Assembly: GCA_000438115.1 (NCBI GenBank)
Contig: FR903569.1
Location: 1-28,968 of the forward strand
DNA length: 28,968 nucleotides
Source: Prevotella sp. CAG:617
GTDB taxonomy: Bacteria > Bacteroidota > Bacteroidia > Bacteroidales > Bacteroidaceae
Direction: 5' to 3'
In this document: piece after piece, positions 14,813-21,994 of the stretch
Position numbering within the stretch: the stretch's first letter is position 1
How the letters are laid out: each line of letters opens with the position of its first letter
The notes under the pieces: model-generated
What the model saw: the letters and a program-made list of their open reading frames with translations, nothing else
Databases searched by the model: none
What the model was told of the DNA's origin: nothing
Translations under genes and position numbers: made by a program

Positions 14813-16366
14813 TTACAATGGAATGTTGCCATGCTTCTTGGCCGGACGGTTCTCACGCTTGGTAGCAAGCTGAGCCAGGGCGCGGCAAATGCGGAAACGC
14901 GTGTTGCGCGGCTCGATCACGTCGTCAATATAGCCATACTCGGCAGCCTTGTACGGGTTGGTGAAGAGGTCGTTATATTCCTTCTCCTTCTGAGCCAGGA
15001 AGGCTTTGGGATCAGCCTGTTCCTTGGCTTCCTTGCCGTTAAGAATAGCTACGGCACCGCTGGCACCCATTACGGCAATTTCGGCTGAAGGCCATGCGTA
15101 GTTCAGGTCGGCCTTGAGCTGCTTGCATCCCATCACGATGTGTGAACCACCGTAGCTCTTGCGCAGCGTTACGGTTACCTTGGGCACGGTAGCCTCACCG
15201 TAGGCGTAGAGCAACTTGGCGCCGTGGTCAATCACGGCGTTGTACTCCTGACCGGTACCCGGCAGGAAGCCCGGCACGTCAACCAGCGATACAATAGGAA
15301 TGTTGAAGGCGTCGCAGAAGCGAACGAAGCGGGCGGCCTTGCGGCTGGCGTTGCAGTCGAGCACACCGGCATATACGCTGGGCTGGTTGGCTACCACGCC
15401 CACGCTCTGTCCGTTGAAGCGGGCAAAACCGATGATGATGTTCTTGGCAAAGGCGCTCTGTACTTCAAGGAATTCGCCGTTGTCCACCACGGCGCCGATA
15501 ACCTTGTACATATCATAGGCCATGTTGGGGTTGTCGGGGATAATTTCGTTGAGCATGTCCTCCTTGCGGTCGATGGGGTCGGTGCAGGGCACAACGGGAG
15601 CCTGCTCCATGTTGTTCTGCGGAATGAACTCAAGCAGGTGACGGATGAGTGAGGCAAACTCTTCCTCCGTCTTGGCCGTAAAGTGGCATACGCCGCTCTT
15701 CTGGGCATGTACGCGGGCACCGCCCAGGTCTTCCTGCGTTACGTCCTCACCCGTTACGGTCTTCACTACCTTAGGTCCGGTCAGGAACATGTAGCTGATG
15801 CCTTCGAGCATCACCACGAAGTCCGTCAGGGCCGGAGAATAAACGGCACCACCGGCACACGGGCCGCAGATACCCGAAATCTGGGGCACTACGCCGCTGG
15901 CCTCAATGTTGCGCTGGAAGATGTTACCGAATCCGGCCAGCGCGTTGATGCCTTCCTGAATGCGGGCGCCGCCGGAGTCGTTCAGTCCGATACAGGGAGC
16001 ACCCATCTTCATTGACTGGTCCATGACCTTGCAGATTTTCTCGGCCATGGTTTCCGAAAGTGAACCGCCATTGACGGTAAAGTCCTGTGCAAACACGTAA
16101 ACCAGACGTCCGTTGATGGTACCGCTACCGCAAACCACACCGTCGCCCAGGAAGTGTTTCTTGTCCATGCCGAAATTGTGGCAACGATGGAGCTTGAACA
16201 TGTCCATCTCCTCAAACGAGCCCTTGTCCAGCAATAATTCTATGCGTTCACGAGCCGTGTACTTGCCTTTGGCATGCTGCTTTTCAATTGCTTTTTCACC
16301 GCCGCCCATACGCGCTTTTTCGCGCATTTCGACCAGCTGCTTTACTTTTTTCAGTTGTTCACTCAT
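14813..16366 (-). CDS. mmdA: Acyl-CoA carboxyltransferase subunit (methylmalonyl-CoA decarboxylase alpha / propionyl-CoA carboxylase beta type)
   Basis: A 517-residue crotonase-fold carboxyltransferase. Visible elements: ARERIELLLD near the N-terminus, the N-lobe oxyanion region GLNDSGGARIQEGI and GPCAGGAVYSPALTDF, and the C-lobe GFLPGTGQEYNAVIDHGAKLLYAY and KSYGGSHIVMG. It moves CO2 between biotin and propionyl/methylmalonyl-CoA. In Bacteroidales such enzymes take part in succinate-to-propionate metabolism. Length (about 510-520) is exact for the family. It leads a three-gene unit with its own promoter. The symbol is tentative, since MmdA and PccB cannot be told apart from sequence alone and the usual MmdB membrane subunit is absent nearby. 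Confidence 0.93.
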   Translation of the reverse strand: MSEQLKKVKQLVEMREKARMGGGEKAIEKQHAKGKYTARERIELLLDKGSFEEMDMFKLHRCHNFGMDKKHFLGDGVVCGSGTINGRLVYVFAQDFTVNGGSLSETMAEKICKVMDQSMKMGAPCIGLNDSGGARIQEGINALAGFGNIFQRNIEASGVVPQISGICGPCAGGAVYSPALTDFVVMLEGISYMFLTGPKVVKTVTGEDVTQEDLGGARVHAQKSGVCHFTAKTEEEFASLIRHLLEFIPQNNMEQAPVVPCTDPIDRKEDMLNEIIPDNPNMAYDMYKVIGAVVDNGEFLEVQSAFAKNIIIGFARFNGQSVGVVANQPSVYAGVLDCNASRKAARFVRFCDAFNIPIVSLVDVPGFLPGTGQEYNAVIDHGAKLLYAYGEATVPKVTVTLRKSYGGSHIVMGCKQLKADLNYAWPSAEIAVMGASGAVAILNGKEAKEQADPKAFLAQKEKEYNDLFTNPYKAAEYGYIDDVIEPRNTRFRICRALAQLATKRENRPAKKHGNIPL

Positions 16367-16421
16367 CTTTGTATAGATTTTTTGTAGATATCAAAATAAC
16401 TGATGGACACTGCCATCGTGG

Positions 16422-16429
16422 CAAAGTTA
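16422..16429 (-). promoter_or_regulatory. Bacteroidota -7 box for the carboxylase operon
   Basis: Minus-strand TAACTTTG, a full match to TAnnTTTG, 55 bases before the ATG at 16366. No clear -33 TTTG at the ideal spacing. Confidence 0.6.
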
Positions 16430-16716
16430 GCAAAATTCCCCCGTTCGGGCGCTATCTTTTCGAGGTTATTTTTGAGCAAGCGCCGGCGGGCACTACAAAC
16501 TGCCGGTTTCCGCCGCAGCCGCACCGCAAAGACATCGCCACCAGGCGGCATGAATTTTTTATGAAGTCGGACCTTGTAAAAATTCCGAGCCGCCGATTTT
16601 TTTCCCGAGCCGCACAGATAAGTTTTCAGCCGGGCATCCCCCCACCGTTTTTTAAGGTAATTTAACAAAAAAAGAGATAAGCCCATGCGCTGCCTCCATC
16701 CTGCCGGATTTCTCTG

Positions 16717-16724
16717 TACCTTTG
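16717..16724 (+). promoter_or_regulatory. Bacteroidota -7 box for the receptor cassette
   Basis: Plus-strand TACCTTTG fits TAnnTTTG. Transcription would begin near 16731, leaving a leader of about 120 bases before the ATG at 16852. Within the leader, CCTGCC (16743-16748) could pair with GGCAGG further on, a possible RNA structure. No good -33 box is seen. Confidence 0.5.
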
Positions 16725-16851
16725 TACCGGACTTGCCTAAAGCCTGCCTACGGGACTGCACACATTTATATATGGCATCACCTCTGGCAGGAGTTACGGC
16801 CACAGGCCCATCTAGATTCAGCTAAATCACAGAAAAAGAATACATCATAAA

Positions 16852-17319
16852 ATGAAAAAAATCACTACCTGTTTTCTGGTTGCCCTGTGCGGGCTGAGCC
16901 CCCTCGTCCTGGCCACGGCCTGCAGTGAGGACGACGGCCCCTCCGTACAATACCCCAGCTACCGCGACCTCACCTACTCGGGGCAGCGCCTGACGGTATA
17001 TCTCAACGGACAACCGATGGAAAGCGTGACGGAAGCCACCATCAACTCCAACCAGCGGCTGGGCGAAAGCAGCATCACCGCGCCGGAGGACTCTTCCGCC
17101 TTTTCGGCCAACCCGGTGTATGACTCCACCATCCGCCTGAAAGGCTTTCCCCGCACCGGTCAGAACACCACCCTGACCACGGACTACATGGACCTGGCCT
17201 ACTTTTGGGGAAAGGTGACGGTAGACAACGTGACCTACACTTACAAGGGTGAATTTACGGGCGGTCCGCTCGACCGGCCCGAAAACCAGGGTGTCATCAT
17301 CCGCTTCACTACCGAATGA
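16852..17319 (+). CDS. Small lipoprotein with probable surface-export signal
   Basis: A 155-residue protein starting MKKITTCFLVALCGL, with a lipobox LATAC placing the lipidated cysteine at C24. The residues right after it, S-E-D-D-G, match the serine-plus-acidic pattern of the Bacteroidota lipoprotein export signal that sends lipoproteins to the cell surface. The rest is beta-rich and rich in Thr/Ser (LTYSGQRLTVYLNGQPM, DNVTYTYKGEF), loosely like calycin-type Bacteroidota lipoproteins, but I do not recognise the family. Its stop overlaps the receptor start as ATGA, so the two are translationally coupled, implying a direct partnership such as ligand binding or receptor assembly. Confidence 0.82.
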   Translation: MKKITTCFLVALCGLSPLVLATACSEDDGPSVQYPSYRDLTYSGQRLTVYLNGQPMESVTEATINSNQRLGESSITAPEDSSAFSANPVYDSTIRLKGFPRTGQNTTLTTDYMDLAYFWGKVTVDNVTYTYKGEFTGGPLDRPENQGVIIRFTTE

Positions 17320-19553
17320 TGACGTCACGACACCTGCTGGCCAGCGGTCTGCTGATACTCCTTCCGGCCACGGCCCTGGGACAAGCGCCGGCCGACTCAG
17401 CATCACGCCGCCTGGGTGAGGCCGTGGTGGTGGGCAACCGGCTGGAGCTGCAACTGCTCACGCCGCAAATGGGCGTGGAGCGCCTGAATGCCGAAAAAAT
17501 TACGGAAATGCCCGCCCTGATGGGTGAGCCCGACATGGTGCGTGCCCTGCAAATACTGCCGGGCGTGTCGCAGGGCGTAGAGGGCTTTACGGGCCTTTAC
17601 GTGCGCGGCGGAGAGAACGACCAGAACCTTTTTCTCTACGAAGGTCTGCCGCTCTATCAGGTGAGCCACCTGGGCGGCGTGTTCTCGTCGTTCAACGTGG
17701 CCACACTCAGCCGGGTGGACTTTTACAAGGGCGTCTTTCCGGCCCAATACGGCGGAAGGGCCTCCAGCATTGTGGACGTCAGGATGAAGGAGCCCGACTT
17801 TGAGCGCTGGGGCGGACAGATGAGTGTGGGACTGATGAGCGGCAACCTGTACGTTTCGGGACCGCTCCGGCGCAACGCTACGGCCCTGGCCATAGGCGTG
17901 CGCCGCACGTGGCTCGATGCCGTCACGGCCCCCACGCTGGCCATACTGAATGCCGTGCAGCACAAAAAGGGCAAAAAGACCATCGGCCACTACGCCTTTA
18001 CCGACTTCAACGCGCGACTGGACCACCGGTTCAACGCCTCGACCTCGGCCCTCGTCATGGGTTACTACGGCCACGACAACCTGAAACTGGGTACGCGCAA
18101 CTTTGAGAGCGAAGCCGACGAATACGGCAGCAGTCAGCCGCAGCCGTCGACCCGCTTTTTTGAGGAAGACGTCAACCGCCTGTCGTGGGGCAACTGGGGC
18201 GTGCTGGCCGCCGTGCGCCACCGCCGTGCCCTGAGCGCCCTGCAGGCCACGGTCTACTACTCCGACTACGCCTCGACCTACCGTCAGGAAAGCGAATACC
18301 AGACCGACCTGGACGCCCCCGACACCTACGGCTACAACCGCAGCACCACGCGCAACCGCATACAGGACGCCGGAGCCGGCCTGGACTACAGCTGGGCGCT
18401 GGGCCAGACCTACAGTCTGAAAGCCGGAGCGGGTTACGTACACCACACCTACCTGCCCGAGGCCCTCACGCACGCCTCGCTGAGCAACGCCGACACCATC
18501 AGCCGACAAAACCCCGGCTGCCGGGTGCAGACACACGAGGTGTATGCCTATCTGGGACAGGAAGTCAGTCTGGGGCAATGGATATCGGCCTCGGCGGGTC
18601 TGCGCTACGTGGCACAGGGCGAGCGATCCGCCACCTTCAGCCACAACTGGGAACCGCGTGCCTCGGTGCGCCTGCGCCTGACGGAGGACTACAGCCTGAA
18701 GGTGGGCTACGCCCGCATGCACCAGTACGTGCAGCAAATCTCCAACAACTATGTCAACCTGCCCACCGACCTCTGGCAGCCCGGCGGGCTACGCTTCAAG
18801 CCCCTGCGCAGCGACCAGCTCACCGTGGGGCTCTACGGACGCCTGCCCCGAAACATCTATCTGACGGCCGAGGGGTGGTACAAAAACATGCGCCACGTGC
18901 TGGAATACCGCGAGGGTGTGTCCACACTCAACCCCGACCTGGCCTGGGACGAGAAGCTGGTGGAAGGGCGCGGCTGGGCCTACGGCATGGACCTGAGCCT
19001 GACGGGACAATTCGGACGCCTGGAGGCCACGGCCGCCTACGGCCTGATGTGGAACCGCCGCCGCTTTGACGCGCTCAACCAGGGGCGCAGCTTCCCGGCC
19101 AAGTTTGACAACCGCCACAAAATAAACCTTTCGGCGCACTACCGCTTCAACGACAAACTGGCCCTCAACGCGATGTGGACCTACCTGACGGGCAACCGAC
19201 TCACACTGGCTCTGTATAACTACCCTTCAATAGGAACGGACTTTCCCGATGCTCCATCGGCCGACCCTCCGGCTTACGACGAAGGGGCCGGACTGGACTA
19301 TTATTCGAGCCGAAACAATGTTCGCCTGCCGGCTTATCACCGGCTGGACATCGGACTGACACTCAACAAAACCACGCGCCGGGGAAGAAAAGGCACATGG
19401 AATTTCGGACTATACAACGCCTACTGCCACCTGAACGTGCTCACCATACGCAAACAACATGCTTCAGACGGAACGTCGGGATGGAACCGCAAGTTCCAGA
19501 CGCTTAGCCTCCTGCCCATACTTCCCTCCGTATCCTACACTCTCGACTTTTAA
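17316..19553 (+). CDS. TonB-dependent outer-membrane receptor
   Basis: A 745-residue protein with a signal peptide (about 1-22, ending ALG-Q). A plug domain (about 30-160) carries LQILPGVSQG, VRGG (96-99), NLFLYEGLPLYQVSHLGG and the tail YGGRASSIVDVRMKEP. A 22-strand barrel follows, ending in an aromatic C-terminus (YTLDF). A possible TonB box is EAVVVG (35-40). It lacks the N-terminal carboxypeptidase-regulatory-like domain that many Bacteroidota receptors of this type carry before the plug. It is not accompanied by SusD; instead it pairs with a DUF4249 lipoprotein 13 bases downstream, a recurring arrangement in the phylum whose ligand is generally unknown. The sequence is strikingly GC-rich until about 19150-19200, then falls towards the background. 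Confidence 0.93.
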   Translation: MMTSRHLLASGLLILLPATALGQAPADSASRRLGEAVVVGNRLELQLLTPQMGVERLNAEKITEMPALMGEPDMVRALQILPGVSQGVEGFTGLYVRGGENDQNLFLYEGLPLYQVSHLGGVFSSFNVATLSRVDFYKGVFPAQYGGRASSIVDVRMKEPDFERWGGQMSVGLMSGNLYVSGPLRRNATALAIGVRRTWLDAVTAPTLAILNAVQHKKGKKTIGHYAFTDFNARLDHRFNASTSALVMGYYGHDNLKLGTRNFESEADEYGSSQPQPSTRFFEEDVNRLSWGNWGVLAAVRHRRALSALQATVYYSDYASTYRQESEYQTDLDAPDTYGYNRSTTRNRIQDAGAGLDYSWALGQTYSLKAGAGYVHHTYLPEALTHASLSNADTISRQNPGCRVQTHEVYAYLGQEVSLGQWISASAGLRYVAQGERSATFSHNWEPRASVRLRLTEDYSLKVGYARMHQYVQQISNNYVNLPTDLWQPGGLRFKPLRSDQLTVGLYGRLPRNIYLTAEGWYKNMRHVLEYREGVSTLNPDLAWDEKLVEGRGWAYGMDLSLTGQFGRLEATAAYGLMWNRRRFDALNQGRSFPAKFDNRHKINLSAHYRFNDKLALNAMWTYLTGNRLTLALYNYPSIGTDFPDAPSADPPAYDEGAGLDYYSSRNNVRLPAYHRLDIGLTLNKTTRRGRKGTWNFGLYNAYCHLNVLTIRKQHASDGTSGWNRKFQTLSLLPILPSVSYTLDF

Positions 19554-19566
19554 AGCCTGCACAACC

Positions 19567-20535
19567 ATGAGAAAAAGCTATTTCCTGCTGTGTCTTACCC
19601 TGGCTCTGACAGCCTGCGAACGCGACATCAATCTGGAAGACTACCGCTCCATCGAGGGCAGTGACCTGCTCACGCTCAATGCCGTGGTCCGACCTGACTC
19701 CACCGTCAGTGCCACGGCTTCGCTCCCCTACTTCTTTTCCGACGAAATTTCTGCCCCACGCCGCGTTGACAGTCTCAGCATCAGCGTCCTGGCCGACGGC
19801 AACCCCGTCACAACCCTGAACTACAACGCGGAAAGCGGACGCTACGAATCGAACTTCCGTCCGCAGCCAGGCAGCGTCATTACCCTGCGCACCACGTACA
19901 AGGGGCATACCGTAGAGGGTACAGACACCGTGCCCCGCCCCGTAACGATTGAAAACATCAGCGTGGAGCGCTCCGGGCCGATACACGTATATTACGAAAA
20001 CGACTGGATACTGACCTACCGCATCACCTTTACGGACGCGCCGGAAAGCAACAACTACTATTTTCTGGAATACAGCCCGCTCATGCCGCTGGCTCTCATG
20101 GGCGAACGTGACTACAGTCAGGAATACGTATTCCAGCAACTGGCGCGGCAAATCAACACCTCGCTGCCCGGCTGGGAACCCTACTCCTCACGCGGCCTGC
20201 CGTTTTCCGACCAGGGCATCAACGGCCAGCGCCACACGCTGGTGGTGCGCGAAATCCTGCAGCGAAGCCCGGGCAGCTCTCTGCCCACCGACGAGGAGCT
20301 GCAGCGCCGCTTCAGACTCTTCGCCATCACGTCGGGCCACTACCGCTATCTGGTGAGCATCATCAGCAACCAGTCGGACGACTCCGGCCTGCACGGCGGG
20401 CTGATTGACATGGGACTGACCGAACCGCTCAAAATATACAGCAACGTGTCGGGCGGGACGGGCATCGTAGCCGGCTGTACACTCAGCGAACAGGTCGTGG
20501 ACGTGGCGGCTGCAGCAGGTTCATTCTATCCATAA
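19567..20535 (+). CDS. DUF4249 lipoprotein, partner of the TonB-dependent receptor
   Basis: A 322-residue protein starting MRKSYFLLCLTLALTAC, with lipobox L-T-A-C17. The start at 19567 is chosen because upstream in-frame sequence from 19459 belongs to the receptor's coding region and lacks a signal. After the anchor: a beta-sandwich-like N-terminal part (LLTLNAVVRPDSTVSATASL; SISVLADGNPV; GSVITLRTTYKGHTVEGTDTVP, a DUF4249 hallmark) and a longer C-terminal region (NNYYFLEYSPL; RFRLFAITSGHYRYLVS; ending GIVAGCTLSEQVVDV). DUF4249 has no established function; the recurrent pairing with receptors suggests a surface or periplasmic accessory for substrate capture. It is the last gene of the cassette before a strong bidirectional terminator. 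Confidence 0.88.
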   Translation: MRKSYFLLCLTLALTACERDINLEDYRSIEGSDLLTLNAVVRPDSTVSATASLPYFFSDEISAPRRVDSLSISVLADGNPVTTLNYNAESGRYESNFRPQPGSVITLRTTYKGHTVEGTDTVPRPVTIENISVERSGPIHVYYENDWILTYRITFTDAPESNNYYFLEYSPLMPLALMGERDYSQEYVFQQLARQINTSLPGWEPYSSRGLPFSDQGINGQRHTLVVREILQRSPGSSLPTDEELQRRFRLFAITSGHYRYLVSIISNQSDDSGLHGGLIDMGLTEPLKIYSNVSGGTGIVAGCTLSEQVVDVAAAAGSFYP

Positions 20536-20556
20536 ACATACCAGCCTGCCAGAAAC

Positions 20557-20599
20557 AAAAAAATGTCCTGCCGCGTTATGTCGGGCAGGACATTTTTTG
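20557..20599. terminator. Bidirectional terminator between convergent genes
   Basis: ATGTCCTGCC (20563-20572) and GGCAGGACAT (20584-20593) form a perfect 10-base stem, flanked by A run (20557-20562) and T run (20593-20598), which extend the stem and give a U tract in both directions. It serves both the plus-strand cassette and the minus-strand CorC-like gene. Confidence 0.9.
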
Positions 20600-20633
20600 T
20601 CATAAAGATTATGACCGATTATTTTTCGAACTT

Positions 20634-21926
20634 TCAGCCGTCAGACGAGATATCTTCCGGTTCAGTCTTGCGCACCAGCACCTTGTCAATGCGCTGTCCG
20701 TCCATCTGCTGAACGGTAAGCTGAAAGCCCCGCCATTCCACCTGCTCACCCTCATGAGGAATGCGTTCCAGCAAATCAAGAATAAGACCGCCTACGGTGG
20801 TAAAGTCCGGGGTATAATAATCTTCAGCATCAAACCAGGCCAGGAAATCATAAAACAGACATTGCCCGCTTACGAGCCAACTCCGATGATCGTCCTGCTC
20901 TACAATGTCGGGCGCCTCGGAAGGTTCGGCAATAGACCCCACGAGGCCTTCCAAAATGTCCTTCAGCGAGATTATTCCCTGAAGCGAGCCGAACTCGTCG
21001 CACACCAAAGCACGATTGAGCCTGTCGGCCTTGAGTTGCTCAAGTGCCTTATAAACCGTCATGTTTTCAGGAAAATAATGCGGCTCCTTAATAATGGATT
21101 TCAATGAAAAATCTTCGCGCCCGAGAATCAGCACCAAATCCTTCAGGGTAACAATTCCCTGCACATTGTCAAGATCCTCATCGATTACCGGATATGTGGC
21201 ATAGGGAGTCTGGCGAATGACGGCCTCGACTTCGGCTGCCGTCATGCCAATATCAAGAGTCACCAAATCATTGCGGTGGGTCATCAGCGAGTCGACCGTC
21301 TGGTCACCCAGCACCAGAGCACGCTCCATGATATCCTGTTCGACCTCCTGCACTTCACCGGCATCCGTACCTTCCTGAATGACAGACTTGATTTCTTCCT
21401 CCGTCACCTTGTTTTCCGTATGGTGTAAACGGAACACCCGAATAAAGCCCTCGGTATTCTTGGTTAACAGCCATACAGCCGGAAAAGAGAGTTTGGAAAA
21501 CAACATCATAGGCGGAGCGCACAGGCGAGCCATGCGGTCGGCAAAATCAATACCGATTCGTTTAGGGACCAGCTCACCCATACAACACTGCAGATAAGTG
21601 GCCACAACTACAATAATTGTTTTGGCCGTAAAATGAGCCGATGAGGCATTCATGCCCCATGTCTGCAATATGGCTCCGAAACGGTCAGACAAAGCCGCTC
21701 CGGAATAAATTCCGGTAAGAATGCTGACGATGGTAATACCAATCTGTGCCGTCGAAAGAAAACGGTCGGGGTCTTCCATCAGCAGCAAGGCCTGGCGGGC
21801 AGATCTGTTACCCTCACGCGCCAAGGCCTGCAACTTGCCTTTACGGGCGGAAATCAACGCCACCTCTGACAAAGAGAAAAAGCCATTGATTACCACCAGT
21901 ATCAAAATAATAAGAATATCCAACAT
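20634..21926 (-). CDS. CorC/HlyC-family (CNNM-like) membrane protein with CBS domains
   Basis: A 430-residue protein: a DUF21 (CNNM) membrane region with about four hydrophobic segments (about 1-190; NGFFSLSEVALISARK near the start), a CBS pair (about 205-325; DSLMTHRNDLVTLDI, TYPVIDEDLDNVQGIVTLKDLV, GSLQGIISLKDILEGLVGSI) and a C-terminal CorC_HlyC domain (about 345-425; TVGGLILDLLERIPHEGEQVEWRGFQLTV). Such proteins are linked to Mg2+/Co2+ homeostasis; the hemolysin name is historical. The ATG at 21926 is preferred over a GTG at 21959, which would place polar residues before the helix and start inside a hairpin. It follows sufB, where sufC would normally be expected. Confidence 0.92.
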   Translation of the reverse strand: MLDILIILILVVINGFFSLSEVALISARKGKLQALAREGNRSARQALLLMEDPDRFLSTAQIGITIVSILTGIYSGAALSDRFGAILQTWGMNASSAHFTAKTIIVVVATYLQCCMGELVPKRIGIDFADRMARLCAPPMMLFSKLSFPAVWLLTKNTEGFIRVFRLHHTENKVTEEEIKSVIQEGTDAGEVQEVEQDIMERALVLGDQTVDSLMTHRNDLVTLDIGMTAAEVEAVIRQTPYATYPVIDEDLDNVQGIVTLKDLVLILGREDFSLKSIIKEPHYFPENMTVYKALEQLKADRLNRALVCDEFGSLQGIISLKDILEGLVGSIAEPSEAPDIVEQDDHRSWLVSGQCLFYDFLAWFDAEDYYTPDFTTVGGLILDLLERIPHEGEQVEWRGFQLTVQQMDGQRIDKVLVRKTEPEDISSDG

Positions 21927-21944
21927 CTTATTTGCTTGGTTCTG

Positions 21945-21994
21945 AAAAAGAGTGTGCACTCATCGTCATGTTCCGGTAAGGATGAAGCATGCAC
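21945..21994 (-). terminator. Possible terminator directly after sufB
   Basis: On the minus strand, GTGCA-TGC-TTCATC (complement of 21981-21994) pairs with GATGAG-TGCAC (complement of 21954-21964), with a three-base bulge and one T-G pair, then TCTTTTT. The stem begins immediately at the sufB stop codon. The imperfect stem and long loop keep confidence moderate. Confidence 0.45.

Larger units (their letters stand above)
16367..16851. other. Divergent intergenic region of 485 bases
   Basis: It separates the minus-strand carboxylase operon from the plus-strand receptor cassette. It contains a -7 box in each direction (16422-16429 minus, 16717-16724 plus). The middle (about 16430-16710) is mixed, with homopolymer A/T runs and GC-rich patches, and shows no gene I can support. 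A minus-strand open frame at 16363-16803 spans both promoters and reads as low-complexity basic sequence. Confidence 0.6.

Noticed and set aside
16363..16803. Minus-strand open frame upstream of the carboxyltransferase
   Set aside because: It crosses the -7 boxes of both divergent operons and reads as basic, low-complexity sequence.
17403..18737. Long minus-strand open frame (444 residues) opposite the TonB-dependent receptor
   Set aside because: High GC removes stop codons from the opposite strand. The translation is Val/His/Gly/Arg-rich with no domain, while the plus-strand frame is a clear receptor.
18185..19069. Plus-strand open frame (294 residues) in another frame of the receptor
   Set aside because: Arg/Pro/Gly-rich low-complexity translation typical of a shadow frame in GC-rich DNA.
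21927..21959. GTG-initiated N-terminal extension of the CorC-like protein
   Set aside because: It would start inside the hairpin that follows sufB and add polar residues before the first helix; the ATG at 21926 fits the family.
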